Assembly: GCA_947175545.1 (NCBI GenBank)
Contig: CAMWNI010000001.1
Location: 186,001-250,000, forward strand
DNA length: 64,000 nt
Direction of reading: 5' to 3'
Source: an uncultured Porphyromonadaceae bacterium
GTDB taxonomy: Bacteria > Bacteroidota > Bacteroidia > Bacteroidales > Muribaculaceae
The position numbers and the translations under genes were made by a program. The notes under the pieces were generated by a model. It saw only the letters and a list, made by a program, of their open reading frames with translations, was not told the DNA's origin and made no database searches. This document shows, one piece after another, positions 17,580-26,541 of this stretch; position 1 is the first letter of the stretch; each line of letters starts with the position of its first letter.

Positions 17580-19616
17580 TTATTGTCTTGTAAACTTGAG
17601 CAGACGGTTTTTAATCTTGCCGTCGCCAAGCAGCAGCGAATTGATGCGGTCATTGCCAATCAGCATCTGCTGCATCTGGCGCTGATACTGTGCGCTGTTC
17701 GAAACCTCGTCGAAAGGCATCTGGCCTTCTTCGCTGTCAAGAACAGTGTAGACCACAACCGAACCGTTCCAACGTACCGGACCGACAATCTCACCCTTCT
17801 TTGCGCCGCGCACTCCGCCAAGCTGTGCATAGCGGCCGCCGCCAAGGCTTACGTGTGAGATGGTGTCGATTCGCATAGCCTCCATTGCCTTCTGATAGTC
17901 GGCCAGAGAATTGCCCTTGCCGGTGTACTCGGCAATCAGCTTCTCGGCCTTCTTCTGGCTGAGAGCCTCGTTCTCAACGCTCTGACGAACGCCGGGGAAA
18001 CTTGCGGGAACGTAGTCGCTCTTATAGATATCGGCAACTGCCGCTGCGGTCAGGTGTGTATTCTTGCTGTCAGTGAACAGGCGGCTAACCTCACCCTTCT
18101 TGGCCTCCATTGCCCAGGCCACGATGCCGCGGGTATCTTCAAGGCCATTGAGCGATACGCTTGAGTTGCTGACAAGAGCATCTTCAACCGCAAGGCCCTG
18201 CTGAACCGCGTTGTCAAGGTTGAACGCGTCAGCTGTCGTTGCGACAATCAGGAAGTCGCGCATGCGGGTGTTAAGTGCGTCAAGAGTTTCGCGTGAGGGT
18301 TCAATGTTGTAGGTTGCAAGCGATACGCTGTAGATAGGCTTCGGAGCGTCAAGGCTTTCGATTGCCGTGGCAACCTGCGAGCCGTCGCCAAGCGTCAGAA
18401 GCACAAACTTGCCGTTGGCGCCGCGAAGGCTGTCGACAACAACTTCGGGGATCTGAGCGAAATCGACATTCTGATCAACAACCTGAAGCACACCTTCAAT
18501 TGAGTCATTGACAACCGATGCCTTGTTCAGGCGGGCAACCACAGTGTCGGCGCTATGTGTCGGATCAATGATGGCCTGCTTGATTTTTGCACCGTTAACC
18601 TTGGTTTCACGACCGGTCAGGCGGGCAATGACAACCTTCGGGTTAGCCTGGGCGTAGGCGCTGTTCTGAATAACGCGGGCTTCGCCGATTTCAGCTTCCT
18701 TAACGAAGTTATTCAGTGCGGGAATCTTCTCGCCGGCAACCGTTGCGCTGTCACCGGTCAGACGGTTGACAATGAAGCGGCTGTCACCCATCAGGGCGTT
18801 CATGCCTTCGGTCTCGCCGAGCTGCTGCAGAGCCTCGTTAATCGCTACCATAGCTGCCTGACGGTCAGCGGGCGAGGGCGTGATGGCGAGGTTCACGTAA
18901 CGGACGTAGCGAGACGGCTCGTTGAGCTTGTATGCTTCCTTGTGGGCGTTGTAATACTTCTGGATGTCAGCCTCCGTAACCGAGTCCTGAACCGAGTAGA
19001 GGCTCTTGCTGACGGTTGCGAGCTTGTAAGAAGTGTTGTTCTCATCAAACGCGGCTTTCGCGTCGAGCTTGTTGGCGTTAATGGTGCCGCCGGCCAGCAT
19101 AAAGAACTTCTGACCAATGAGGAACTGCTCAATCTGGTCTTCGAAATTCTTGTAAGCGGTTGTCAGCTGCTGAGCCTGTTCAGCGGTCAGCCCCATCGAC
19201 TCAGGGTTCTGAATTGCAGTCAGCACTTCTTCCGGGCTTGCGCCGAACTGGCTGCGGAAGGAGTTCACGATATAGGCCGGTGCATTCTCGCCGACAATCA
19301 CCTCGCTGATTTCGTTCGGGGTGACAGCCAGACCAAGCTTATTGAATTCCTGCTGAAAAAGGGTCTCGCTGATGAGGGCCTGAAGGGCATCCTCGTCGGC
19401 GTTGACGTTCTGCGGGTTCTGCTCGCGCAGTTCCTGTGCTTTTTTCTGATACTGTTCATAGTCTACCTTGGTGCCATTGACGTTGACAACCGTTGTCTGG
19501 TCAACAAAAAGACCCATGGGGTTGTCAATAATGGTGATGATGAACAGGAAAAGCGCAACGAAGATGATGCTCACCAGTAGCACCGATTTGCTGCGAATTT
19601 TTTCAAGTGTTGCCAT
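17580..19616 (-). CDS. PpiD/SurA-like periplasmic peptidyl-prolyl isomerase
   Basis: Membrane-anchored folding factor for exported proteins. One N-terminal transmembrane helix (VLLVSIIFVALFLFIITIID, about residues 13-32) anchors a large periplasmic part. Residues about 50-180 form a SurA-N-like helical chaperone domain (EALQALISETLFQQEFNKLG). Parvulin-like and degenerate PPIase repeats follow, with FNLDNAVQQGLAVEDA and a late VGPVRWNGSVVVYTVLD segment. Length 678 aa is usual for Bacteroidetes PpiD. It has its own promoter within the end of prfB and its own terminator, so it is a single-gene unit. The word Ala-Gln-rich linker was not seen; catalytic activity is not proven. Confidence 0.88.
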   Translation of the reverse strand: MATLEKIRSKSVLLVSIIFVALFLFIITIIDNPMGLFVDQTTVVNVNGTKVDYEQYQKKAQELREQNPQNVNADEDALQALISETLFQQEFNKLGLAVTPNEISEVIVGENAPAYIVNSFRSQFGASPEEVLTAIQNPESMGLTAEQAQQLTTAYKNFEDQIEQFLIGQKFFMLAGGTINANKLDAKAAFDENNTSYKLATVSKSLYSVQDSVTEADIQKYYNAHKEAYKLNEPSRYVRYVNLAITPSPADRQAAMVAINEALQQLGETEGMNALMGDSRFIVNRLTGDSATVAGEKIPALNNFVKEAEIGEARVIQNSAYAQANPKVVIARLTGRETKVNGAKIKQAIIDPTHSADTVVARLNKASVVNDSIEGVLQVVDQNVDFAQIPEVVVDSLRGANGKFVLLTLGDGSQVATAIESLDAPKPIYSVSLATYNIEPSRETLDALNTRMRDFLIVATTADAFNLDNAVQQGLAVEDALVSNSSVSLNGLEDTRGIVAWAMEAKKGEVSRLFTDSKNTHLTAAAVADIYKSDYVPASFPGVRQSVENEALSQKKAEKLIAEYTGKGNSLADYQKAMEAMRIDTISHVSLGGGRYAQLGGVRGAKKGEIVGPVRWNGSVVVYTVLDSEEGQMPFDEVSNSAQYQRQMQQMLIGNDRINSLLLGDGKIKNRLLKFTRQ

Positions 19617-19662
19617 TTATTTATTTCGGTAATGTCTTGGTTTATTCTTTTTAACTCAGGCG

Positions 19663-19694
19663 CAAAGATACTAACTTTTCCGTTAATTGCCAAA
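19663..19694 (-). promoter_or_regulatory. Promoter TTTG-N20-TATCTTTG for the PpiD-like gene
   Basis: On the minus strand TTTG (19694-19691) is followed after exactly 20 bp by TATCTTTG (19670-19663). The start codon lies 46 bp downstream. It sits just past the prfB stop. Confidence 0.75.
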
Positions 19695-19707
19695 TTATGC
19701 GGAATTT

Positions 19708-20827
19708 TTATTCTTTATCTTCGCCAGCGAACTCCATAAGGAACGCTTTGATAAATTCGTCAATGTCGCCGTCCATAACTCCGCCGACGTCTGCCGTCTG
19801 ATGATTCGTCCGGTGGTCCTTTACGCGACGGTCGTCGAACACGTAACTGCGAATCTGCGAACCCCATTCGATTTTCATCTTCGACGCTTCGACCTTGGCC
19901 TGCTCCTCCATGCGGTGACGCAGTTCTTTGTCGTAAAGTATCGAGCGCAACTGTCTAAGGGCGTTTTCTTTATTCTTCGGCTGGTCACGCGTTTCGGTGT
20001 TCTCAATGAGAATTTCCTCTTTCTCGCCCGTGTAAGGGTCAGTGTACTGATAGCGCAGTCTGACGCCCGATTCCACCTTGTTGACGTTCTGGCCGCCGGC
20101 ACCGCCGGAGCGGAACGTATCCCAGCTCATAAGCGCGGGTTCAACCTTGACTTCTATCGTGTCGTCGACAAGCGGAGTGACGAAAACAGATGCGAATGAG
20201 GTCATGCGCTTGCCTTGCGCGTTGTATGGCGAGACGCGCACCAGGCGATGCACTCCGTTCTCGCTTTTCAGATAGCCGTAGGCATAGTCGCCTTCAATGT
20301 TGATGGTGACCGACTTGATGCCGGCCTCTTCGCCGTCAAGCAGGTTGGCAATGGATGTCTTGTAGCCGTTGCGTTCCGCCCAGCGAAGATACATGCGCAT
20401 CAGCATCGACGCCCAGTCCTGAGCCTCGGTGCCGCCGGCGCCGGCGTTGATTTTCAGAACGACGTCCATCTTGTCCTCTTCGCGGCGCAACATGTTGCGG
20501 AGTTCAAGCGCCTCGATTTTCGCGATAGCGTCGGCATACAGCGCGTCAACCTCCTCCTCAGTAACGAGTTCCTCTTTAACGAAGTCGAAAGCAATCTGGA
20601 GTTCCTCGCACGCCTTGTCAACATCCTCGTAACCCTCAATCCAGGCCTTCAGATCCTTGATTTTCTTCATCTGAATCTGAGCCTCCTTCGGGTGTTCCCA
20701 GAAGTCAGGCACGTGAGTGCGGAGTTCCTCCTCTTCTACTTGGATTTTCTTATTGTCGACGTCAAAGATACCTCCTCAGCGCCAGCTTGCGCTCAAAAGT
20801 CTCTTTTAATTGTTCCTGAGTAATCAT
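19708..20827 (-). CDS. prfB: Peptide chain release factor 2, with programmed +1 frameshift
   Basis: Recognises UGA/UAA stop codons and releases the peptide. The long open frame alone (to 20712) lacks the true start. A 21-codon leader begins at ATG 20827 (MITQEQLKETF...LRRYL), meets an in-frame UGA at 20764-20762, and continues in the +1 frame with DVDNKKIQVEEEELRTHV. The peptidyl-release motif GGQ is in SGGAGGQNVNKVESG. The codon-recognition tripeptide region reads SPY where E. coli has SPF (RLVRVSPYN). The result is about 373 residues, normal for RF2. secG lies upstream and a separate promoter for the next gene lies just after the stop. Confidence 0.96.
20761..20776 (-). other. prfB programmed frameshift signal
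   Basis: On the minus strand an internal Shine-Dalgarno-like AGGAGG (20776-20771) is followed after 3 bases by CTTTGAC (20767-20761). This is the canonical RF2 autoregulatory +1 slip at CUU-UGA-C. Low RF2 favours the slip and thus full-length RF2. Confidence 0.96.
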
Positions 20828-20914
20828 TGATTAAATGCAAATTGATTAAAATGCGGAATACGAAAAAGCGAGCGAAGAGCAAAGTCTTCTCTTTTTATAT
20901 TCTCGATCTTTAAT

Positions 20915-21217
20915 TTATTCTGCCGGCGCTTCGGTGGCGGGAACGCTGACCGGAGTTTCGATGTGGCTGCGGATTCCGTTGTCCTGGGTCAGTGACGGAG
21001 CGCAGAAAACACTCAGAATCGACAGCAGGGCAACTGCTCCGGCAAGATACCAGGTCGCCTTTTCAATAACGTCGTTCGTGCGGCGAACGCCAAGAATCGA
21101 GTTGCTGCTGGCAAACGTTGAGCCAAGGCCGCCACCCTTCGATTTCTGAATCAGAACAATGCCAATCAGCAACACTGCGGCAATCAGAGTCAGGATAATG
21201 ACAAGTGTGTAAAGCAT
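20915..21217 (-). CDS. secG: Preprotein translocase subunit SecG
   Basis: Auxiliary subunit of the SecYEG channel in the inner membrane. Two transmembrane helices (about residues 3-22 and 54-72) flank the conserved cytoplasmic loop VLIQKSKGGGLGSTFASSN. After the second helix there is a short Ala/Glu/Pro-rich tail. Length 100 aa fits. It lies 22 bp after the TPR gene in a likely operon with lptE. Confidence 0.95.
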   Translation of the reverse strand: MLYTLVIILTLIAAVLLIGIVLIQKSKGGGLGSTFASSNSILGVRRTNDVIEKATWYLAGAVALLSILSVFCAPSLTQDNGIRSHIETPVSVPATEAPAE

Positions 21218-21239
21218 ATCAATCTTTGTTTGGTTTATA

Positions 21240-22001
21240 TTATTTCACGAGTTGATTGCGCTCCTCTTCTATCCTGATGAGGGTGGAAAGGAAGCGCAAT
21301 TGATCTGCAAAGTAAATACTTTTTTCCGGAAAATTCAAATTTAAGTTACTTATTATTTCGTAAGCCTTGCGGTAATTACCCCTGCGGATATAGATTTTAG
21401 CCAGGCTCTCGCTCAGTAACGAATCGTCTGTCTGCTGCGGTTTCTTGACCGGTGTCTGCGGCTCGGGGACTTTCGTTTCAGACTCGTCCGCGGGCTTGGC
21501 CGGAAACTGACCGCCGGAGTGTTTGCTCTTGATTATAAACGAGTTAATCAAATCATCCTGAGTCCCAACCTCGGCCTCGCCGGCCTGAGGAACACTCGTT
21601 TCCTCCTCCTGTGCAAGCAGTTGCGCATAGTCCGGAGTCGGATTAAAAATCAGCCGCTCAAGCAGTTCATCCTCCCGCGGATCGGGCGCTCCGTAAGTAT
21701 TCAAAAATTTTTCAATCGTGTCGGCCGTTCCGGGCGTATTTCGATCCGGACGCGGATAAAAACGAGCCAGATCAACCTCAAGCTCCATATTGGCCGCCAT
21801 GGCCATCTGTTCACGGTCCGAGGCCCCGAGCGACAGCAGCGCTCTCAGCCGTTCGCGCTCTTCGTCGCCGACGTCGCGGCCATTGCGAAGCCTCATTGCC
21901 GCCGGAAGCAGAAAGCGCGGATGTTCCGCAAGCAGCTCCTCGGTGCGCTGTGCCGTCGGCGCCCCGCCATCAAGCCATTCCTGAATCTCTTTTTCTTCCA
22001 T
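21240..22001 (-). CDS. TPR-containing cytoplasmic protein, function unknown
   Basis: No signal peptide. The first 130 residues are charged and helical (EEKEIQEWLDGG, then RLRALLSLGASDREQMAMAA). A low-complexity Pro/Gln/Thr linker follows. The C-terminal 55 residues hold one clear tetratricopeptide-like unit: SLAKIYIRRGNYRKAYEIIS and LNLNFPEKSIYFADQLRFL. Genes of this shape are commonly found between lptE and secG in Bacteroidales, which suggests a link to envelope transport, but no activity is known. Confidence 0.75.
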   Translation of the reverse strand: MEEKEIQEWLDGGAPTAQRTEELLAEHPRFLLPAAMRLRNGRDVGDEERERLRALLSLGASDREQMAMAANMELEVDLARFYPRPDRNTPGTADTIEKFLNTYGAPDPREDELLERLIFNPTPDYAQLLAQEEETSVPQAGEAEVGTQDDLINSFIIKSKHSGGQFPAKPADESETKVPEPQTPVKKPQQTDDSLLSESLAKIYIRRGNYRKAYEIISNLNLNFPEKSIYFADQLRFLSTLIRIEEERNQLVK

Positions 22002-22025
22002 AGAATATCCCGATTGTGCGCGCTC

Positions 22026-22559
22026 TTACCAGTTGCCGAGCGTCGAGTTGAAGATCAGCTCGACAAGCTCCTCCGAAATCTGCTTGCAGAGTTCATCCTG
22101 AACGTCTGTCAACATCAGCGAAGCGTCGAAATCCCTGTAAGCCGAGAAAGTCTGGTCAAGATCCTTCGTTTCGTCCCTGTTGTCCGTATATTTTACTCTG
22201 ACACTGATTGTCAGGCGCGTTTGCGTCGCATATGCGTCCGTACCGACCGCCTGAGGCGACAGCGCATAGTTCGTAATCTCACCCTCAAGTTCCAGGTCGG
22301 CATTCGTGCCGTCAACGGCCGTCTGAAGACGCGTGTTCCGCTGAATATAGTCAAGCAGCTCGTTCTCGAAGGTCTGTTGCAGCGGAGCGTAGACAAGCGC
22401 TGCCCGGATTGGAAAATTACCAACCGAGACCGTCCTGTAAATATTATAGTCGAGCGCTGACCCGTTCAGTTTATAACTGACCCGGCAGCCGCCAAGCGGC
22501 ACAAGCATCATGACCACCGCCGCGACATTTCCCGCAATCCTGCTCTTACTCCAAATCAT
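22026..22559 (-). CDS. lptE: LptE-family LPS assembly lipoprotein
   Basis: LptE plugs the LptD barrel that inserts lipopolysaccharide into the outer membrane. Signal peptide with lipobox LGGC (Cys25), then the family start RVSYKLNGSALDYNIYRTVS. The middle contains YAPLQQTFENELLDYIQRNT. Length 177 aa is normal for Bacteroidetes LptE. Its start overlaps the stop of the sigma-54 activator by 14 bp, so the two are co-transcribed, linking LPS transport with RpoN-dependent control. Confidence 0.87.
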   Translation of the reverse strand: MIWSKSRIAGNVAAVVMMLVPLGGCRVSYKLNGSALDYNIYRTVSVGNFPIRAALVYAPLQQTFENELLDYIQRNTRLQTAVDGTNADLELEGEITNYALSPQAVGTDAYATQTRLTISVRVKYTDNRDETKDLDQTFSAYRDFDASLMLTDVQDELCKQISEELVELIFNSTLGNW

Positions 22560-23775
22560 AATCCTTAATTTTTCTATATAGAGTCCGCTCGCTGATGTTC
22601 AGCTCGGCAGCTGTCTGCTTCCGTCGGCCGCCATTGCGCTCAAGCGCCTCGCGAATCATTTCTTTCTCACTCTCCTCCAGCGTCTTCATGGGCTGCTGAA
22701 CCTCGCCGACCGGGCTGTCCGTAAGGTCCGAAAACTCTGAAAACTCAGGATTCTCAAACCGCTCTGACTTCAGCGAAATCAGCGCTCCCGCCGAAGGCGC
22801 CGCATCGCGCCGCGGCGCAATGCTTCCCCCCGAATCTCTGGCGTCAAGTTCCGACCGAAGGCGGTCAACCTCACTCCGGAGGCTGAAAATCATGTTGAAC
22901 AATATGTCGCGCTCCTTGCCGTAATCGCTGTTGCCGCCTCCGGCAGCCGACGCTGACATGACAGCCGGAGCATAAACCGTCATCGGCAGATAACTCTCCA
23001 GAGTGGCACGGCTGACCGTCTCGCCCCCCTCGAAAAGAGAAAGCTGCTCAACGATGTTCTTCAGCTGCCTGACGTTGCCGGGCCAGCGATAAGTCCGCAT
23101 CAGCAGACGCGCATCCGCATCAAGCCTCAGTTCCGGAGTCTGATAACGCTCCGAAAACGCGTTGGCAAAGAACCGCGTCAGCAACTCAACGTCGTCGCCG
23201 CGATCCCTCAGCGGCGGCACGTTAATCTGCACCGTGCTGAGCCTGTAATAAAGGTCCTCTCTGAACCTCCCCTCGGCAACAGCCTGAGCCATATCGACAT
23301 TCGTCGCCGCAACGACCCTGATGTTCGTCTTCTGAACCTGACTCGAACCAACCTTGATAAATTCGCCCGTCTCCAACACGCGCAACAGCCGCGCCTGCGT
23401 CGTCAGCGGAAGTTCCGCAACTTCGTCAAGAAAAATCGTCCCGCCGTCGGCCTCCTCGAAATATCCCTTGCGCGAGCCGATAGCTCCCGTAAACGAACCC
23501 TTCTCGTGGCCAAACAGTTCTGAATCAATCGTCCCTTCCGGAATCGCTCCGCAGTTAACCGCTATATAACGGGCATGCTTCCGCGCGCCCGCACCATGGA
23601 TTATCTTCGGGAAAAACTCCTTGCCCGTGCCGCTCTCCCCGATAATCAGAACCGAAAGGTCAATCGGAGCAACACGCAGCGCCCGCCCGATCGCCTCCTG
23701 GAGCGACGGACTCGTCCCTACTATTCCAAGCCGCTGCTTGACGGCCTGTATGTCGGCTGAAGTCACTGAATTCAT
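22546..23775 (-). CDS. Sigma-54-dependent transcriptional activator without receiver domain
   Basis: AAA+ enhancer-binding protein that opens RpoN promoters; rpoN is at 2568. Walker A is GESGTGKEFF (residues about 42-51). The sigma-54-contact loop reads GSFTGA, within the family's GAFTGA range. Walker B is GGTIFLDEVAEL, and the arginine-finger area FREDLYYRLSTVQINVPPLR is complete. The C-terminus is a Fis-type helix-turn-helix (RRKQTAAELNISERTLYRKI). There is no N-terminal receiver or GAF domain, so its activity may be set by its level or by a partner protein. Start ATG lies 10 bp from a TAAATTTG box. Confidence 0.93.
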   Translation of the reverse strand: MNSVTSADIQAVKQRLGIVGTSPSLQEAIGRALRVAPIDLSVLIIGESGTGKEFFPKIIHGAGARKHARYIAVNCGAIPEGTIDSELFGHEKGSFTGAIGSRKGYFEEADGGTIFLDEVAELPLTTQARLLRVLETGEFIKVGSSQVQKTNIRVVAATNVDMAQAVAEGRFREDLYYRLSTVQINVPPLRDRGDDVELLTRFFANAFSERYQTPELRLDADARLLMRTYRWPGNVRQLKNIVEQLSLFEGGETVSRATLESYLPMTVYAPAVMSASAAGGGNSDYGKERDILFNMIFSLRSEVDRLRSELDARDSGGSIAPRRDAAPSAGALISLKSERFENPEFSEFSDLTDSPVGEVQQPMKTLEESEKEMIREALERNGGRRKQTAAELNISERTLYRKIKDYDLE

Positions 23776-23785
23776 AATTTCAGCG

Positions 23786-23814
23786 CAAATTTACAAATTT
23801 TTTTCGTAATTTTG
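23786..23814. promoter_or_regulatory. Back-to-back promoter boxes for the sigma-54 activator and ybaK
   Basis: Minus-strand box TAAATTTG (23793-23786) and plus-strand box TAATTTTG (23807-23814) lie 13 bp apart. The start codons are only 10 bp and 8 bp beyond them. The two divergent promoters overlap in their upstream parts, so their use may be mutually exclusive. Confidence 0.6.
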
Positions 23815-23822
23815 TGGCTAAT

Positions 23823-24320
23823 ATGTCTAAACAAGTTCAGAAAACAAACGCCGCGCGCCTCCTTGACCGCGCAAAAATCCCTTACGAACTCATCCCATAC
23901 GAGGTCGACCCTGACGACCTGGCCGCAACTCATGTCGCCGAATCTCTTGGCGAAGACATCAACTGCGTATTCAAAACCCTGATTCTCCACGGCGCCGAAA
24001 GCGGTCTATTCTTCGTCTGCGTCATCCCCGGAAACGCCGAGGTCGACCTAAAGAAAGCCGCCCGCGTAGCCTCAACTAAAAAAGCCGACCTCATCCCAAT
24101 GAAAGACCTCCTGCCCCTAACCGGATACATCCGGGGCGGCTGCTCCCCGATTGGTCTCAAGAAGCCATTCCCGATATTCATCCATAACTCCGCCCTCTCC
24201 TTCGACTCAATCTACATCAGCGCCGGCCAGCGCGGACTCCAGCTCCGCCTTGCCCCCGCCGACCTTATCGCCTTCACCGGCGCCACCATCGCCGATCTGA
24301 CCGCATCCCCCGTGCAGTGA
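23823..24320 (+). CDS. ybaK: YbaK-type Cys-tRNA(Pro) deacylase
   Basis: Hydrolyses mischarged Cys-tRNA(Pro). Family motifs: NAARLLDRAKIPYELIPYEV, then FKTLILHG, the conserved Lys in VDLKKAARVAS, and GYIRGGCSPIGLKKPFPIFI, followed by SAGQRGLQLRLAPADLI. I use ATG 23823 (MSKQVQK). A GTG nine bases upstream lies within the -7 box and is unlikely. Length 165 aa fits. aroC begins 36 bp downstream. Confidence 0.92.
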   Translation: MSKQVQKTNAARLLDRAKIPYELIPYEVDPDDLAATHVAESLGEDINCVFKTLILHGAESGLFFVCVIPGNAEVDLKKAARVASTKKADLIPMKDLLPLTGYIRGGCSPIGLKKPFPIFIHNSALSFDSIYISAGQRGLQLRLAPADLIAFTGATIADLTASPVQ

Positions 24321-24356
24321 CATCCTGTCCCCCCGGAACCTAAACTACTGTTACTT

Positions 24357-25412
24357 ATGAACTCTTTCGGAAAAAACATAACACTCACAACGTTCGGCGA
24401 AAGCCATGGCCCCGCAATCGGAGGCATCATCGACGGGTTTCCCGCCCGATTCCCGATTGACCTTGACCAAGTCCAGCGCGCGCTCGACCGCCGTCGCCCG
24501 GGCCAGAGCAAACTGACAACCGCACGCCGCGAACCTGACCGCGTCGAAATCCTCTCGGGCATCCTCGACGGCCTGACAACCGGAACCCCGATCGGATTCC
24601 TGATTCGCAACTCTGACCAGCACTCGGCCGACTACGAAGAACTCCGCCACACATTCCGCCCCTCCCACGCCGACTTTACCTATCAGGCCCGATACGGCAT
24701 CCGTGACCACCGCGGCGGAGGGCGATCTTCGGCCCGCGAAACCGCCTGTCGCGTCGTCGGCGGAGCCTTCTGCGCCCAGCTCCTTGCAGAGCGCGGAATC
24801 CAAATCATGGCCTACGTCCGCCAGGTCGGCCCAATCGAAATGAACCCTGACGTCGTCCCGACCCCGGAAGCCATCGAGTCAAACCCCGTCCGCTGTCCCG
24901 ACCCGGATGCCGCCCGCTGCATGGCTGACATGATCACCCGCGTTAAAGCTGACGGCGACACCATCGGCGGAATCATCGAATGTGTCGTCACCGGCCTCCC
25001 CGCCGGAGTCGGCAACCCCCTCTTTGACCGCCTCAACTCCCGCCTGGCCAACGCAATGTTCACCATTCCCGCCGTCAAAGCCGTCGAATTCGGCATGGGA
25101 TTTGACGGTTGCATCCGCCGCGGCTCCGAAATGGTCGACGAATTCATCCCCGGATCCGACCCCCTCCATCCACTGACTCTCACCAACAACTCCGGCGGTA
25201 TCCAGGGCGGAATCTCAAACGGAATGCCCGTAATCCTCCGCATTGGATTCAAACCCGTCGCAACCCTCCTCCGCCCTGTCCGCACCATGACTGACTCCGC
25301 CGCCCCAACGACCCTCACCGCCCGAGGGCGCCATGACCCCTGCGTGCTGCCCCGCGCAGTCCCCGTCGTCGAAGCAATGGCCGCCTTGACCATCGCCGAC
25401 CTCATCTGCTGA
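24357..25412 (+). CDS. aroC: Chorismate synthase
   Basis: Last step of the shikimate pathway, forming chorismate from EPSP with reduced FMN. Conserved motifs: GESHGPAIGGIIDGFPAR (residues 14-31), RRRPGQSKLTTARREPD, the signature DHRGGGRSSARETACRV, and SGGIQGGISNGMPV followed by GRHDPCVLPRAVPVVEAM. Length 351 aa is typical. It has a typical ATG start and probably shares a transcript with ybaK. Confidence 0.97.
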   Translation: MNSFGKNITLTTFGESHGPAIGGIIDGFPARFPIDLDQVQRALDRRRPGQSKLTTARREPDRVEILSGILDGLTTGTPIGFLIRNSDQHSADYEELRHTFRPSHADFTYQARYGIRDHRGGGRSSARETACRVVGGAFCAQLLAERGIQIMAYVRQVGPIEMNPDVVPTPEAIESNPVRCPDPDAARCMADMITRVKADGDTIGGIIECVVTGLPAGVGNPLFDRLNSRLANAMFTIPAVKAVEFGMGFDGCIRRGSEMVDEFIPGSDPLHPLTLTNNSGGIQGGISNGMPVILRIGFKPVATLLRPVRTMTDSAAPTTLTARGRHDPCVLPRAVPVVEAMAALTIADLIC

Positions 25413-25436
25413 CCCATTCCTCCTCTCTCCTCAACC

Positions 25437-25835
25437 TCACCAGTCCCCCTTCAGCCGCGGAAAACCATCCCTGCCTCCTGCTGCCGTAAGCTCCCGCAAA
25501 AGCTTCAGAACCTCCGCCGACCCCTCGGGTTCCTCCAGCCCGACTTCCGCAAGCACACGCTTCAAAACCGCGCTCTCCAGCGCCCTGAAAATCAACTCCC
25601 CGCTCCCGGCCGCCGCAAGTTCCACTCGGCCCTGAGACGCATCCAGAGTCCTGACCACCTCGCCCAGCTGAAGGCAAACCTCAACCAGCGCCCACTCAAA
25701 CCGTCTGACAAGCGCCGGCTCCTCATCCCGGCCAATAACCCGCCGCTCATCCCCGCCGGACTCCAACGCCCTCAGAGCCGCAAGCGCATAAACTGACTCC
25801 GCCATTCTCAAATAATCCAATCTTACTTCAATCAT
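25437..25835 (-). CDS. Small helical protein, unknown
   Basis: I do not recognise this family. The 132-residue product is predicted helical, with runs such as YALAALRALESG, RRFEWALVEVCLQLGEVV and ALESAVLKRVLAEVGL, and no signal peptide or membrane helix. Base use (strong G excess on its own strand) matches its neighbours on this side of the skew switch. It lies 49 bp downstream of another orphan (25885-26268) and both follow one promoter at 26357-26388. It could be a relic of a mobile element; that is speculation. Confidence 0.55.
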   Translation of the reverse strand: MIEVRLDYLRMAESVYALAALRALESGGDERRVIGRDEEPALVRRFEWALVEVCLQLGEVVRTLDASQGRVELAAAGSGELIFRALESAVLKRVLAEVGLEEPEGSAEVLKLLRELTAAGGRDGFPRLKGDW

Positions 25836-25884
25836 AATCTAAAAAATTAAAAAAATATACACTCACTCTCCATTTAACCAAACC

Positions 25885-26268
25885 TTAAAAATCAGACCCT
25901 AAAACCCTCAGACCCCGTTCCGGCCCAAGCATAAAGCCCATACGCGAAGTCCCCGTCGCCAGAACCTTACAGACCGCATCAACGCGCGTCAGCCCCGGAT
26001 CTGATGCCATCAGGCAGTCAACCTGACCCAACAGATCGGCCCACATTGCCGCCCGTCGCTTACCCCGCACCGGCAGCGCCCCGCTACGGCGCCGGCGGTC
26101 CATCACCAACACCGTCTCCACTCCAAGATAAAAACCCCGCTCGAGCGGACGCCTCAAAACCCGGGCCAGCGCAACCCGCGCATCCTTGCATCCGCTCGAG
26201 CGCATCTCTCGCGCAACTTCCTGACGTAACCTCCGGTTGCGCTCCTTTGTCATTGTGTAATTCTTCAT
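25885..26268 (-). CDS. Small basic protein, unknown
   Basis: Unrecognised 127-residue, very basic protein beginning MKNYTMTKERNRRLRQEV (an internal ATG at 26253 gives an alternative start at MTKERN). Arg-rich stretches (RVLRRPLERGF, MDRRRRSGALPVRGKRR) suggest nucleic-acid binding. The C-terminal half contains RVDAVCKVLATGTSRMGF. The N-terminal half could hold a helix-turn-helix-like fold but no motif is certain. First of a two-gene minus-strand unit. Confidence 0.55.
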   Translation of the reverse strand: MKNYTMTKERNRRLRQEVAREMRSSGCKDARVALARVLRRPLERGFYLGVETVLVMDRRRRSGALPVRGKRRAAMWADLLGQVDCLMASDPGLTRVDAVCKVLATGTSRMGFMLGPERGLRVLGSDF

Positions 26269-26356
26269 AAGTACGTTTCAAGAATTTTTTTCAATCTGTT
26301 AAGCGAACGCCGTGAGTTAATTTTAAATATCTCAAACATTGTTTGCTTTTCGTTGG

Positions 26357-26388
26357 CAAAATTACAACATCAGCCGGGCAAACTCAAA
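26357..26388 (-). promoter_or_regulatory. Promoter TTTG-N20-TAATTTTG for the two orphan genes
   Basis: On the minus strand TTTG (26388-26385) and TAATTTTG (26364-26357) are 20 bp apart. The first gene starts about 89 bp downstream, leaving an AT-rich leader. Confidence 0.65.
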
Positions 26389-26481
26389 GCCCCTCTAAGT
26401 TAAAAAGAGTTAACAGACGCTCATTCTCTCTCATTTTCAGCAAATTTCGCAACTAAAATTTCATTTTTAAATATTTTTAAC

Positions 26482-26489
26482 TATCTTTG
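26482..26489 (+). promoter_or_regulatory. -7 box TATCTTTG of the large T9SS cargo gene
   Basis: Perfect match to TAnnTTTG, 52 bp before the chosen ATG. The gap 26269-26541 thus contains two divergent promoters and no further gene that I can see. Confidence 0.65.
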
Positions 26490-26541
26490 CACCGTATTAC
26501 ATATGCTTTATTCATTAATTAACCCAACCAATTATCATCAA

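Noticed and set aside
23814-23822. GTG start for ybaK
   Set aside because: This GTG begins on the last base of the -7 box TAATTTTG, so it would lie upstream of the likely transcription start. ATG 23823 fits better.
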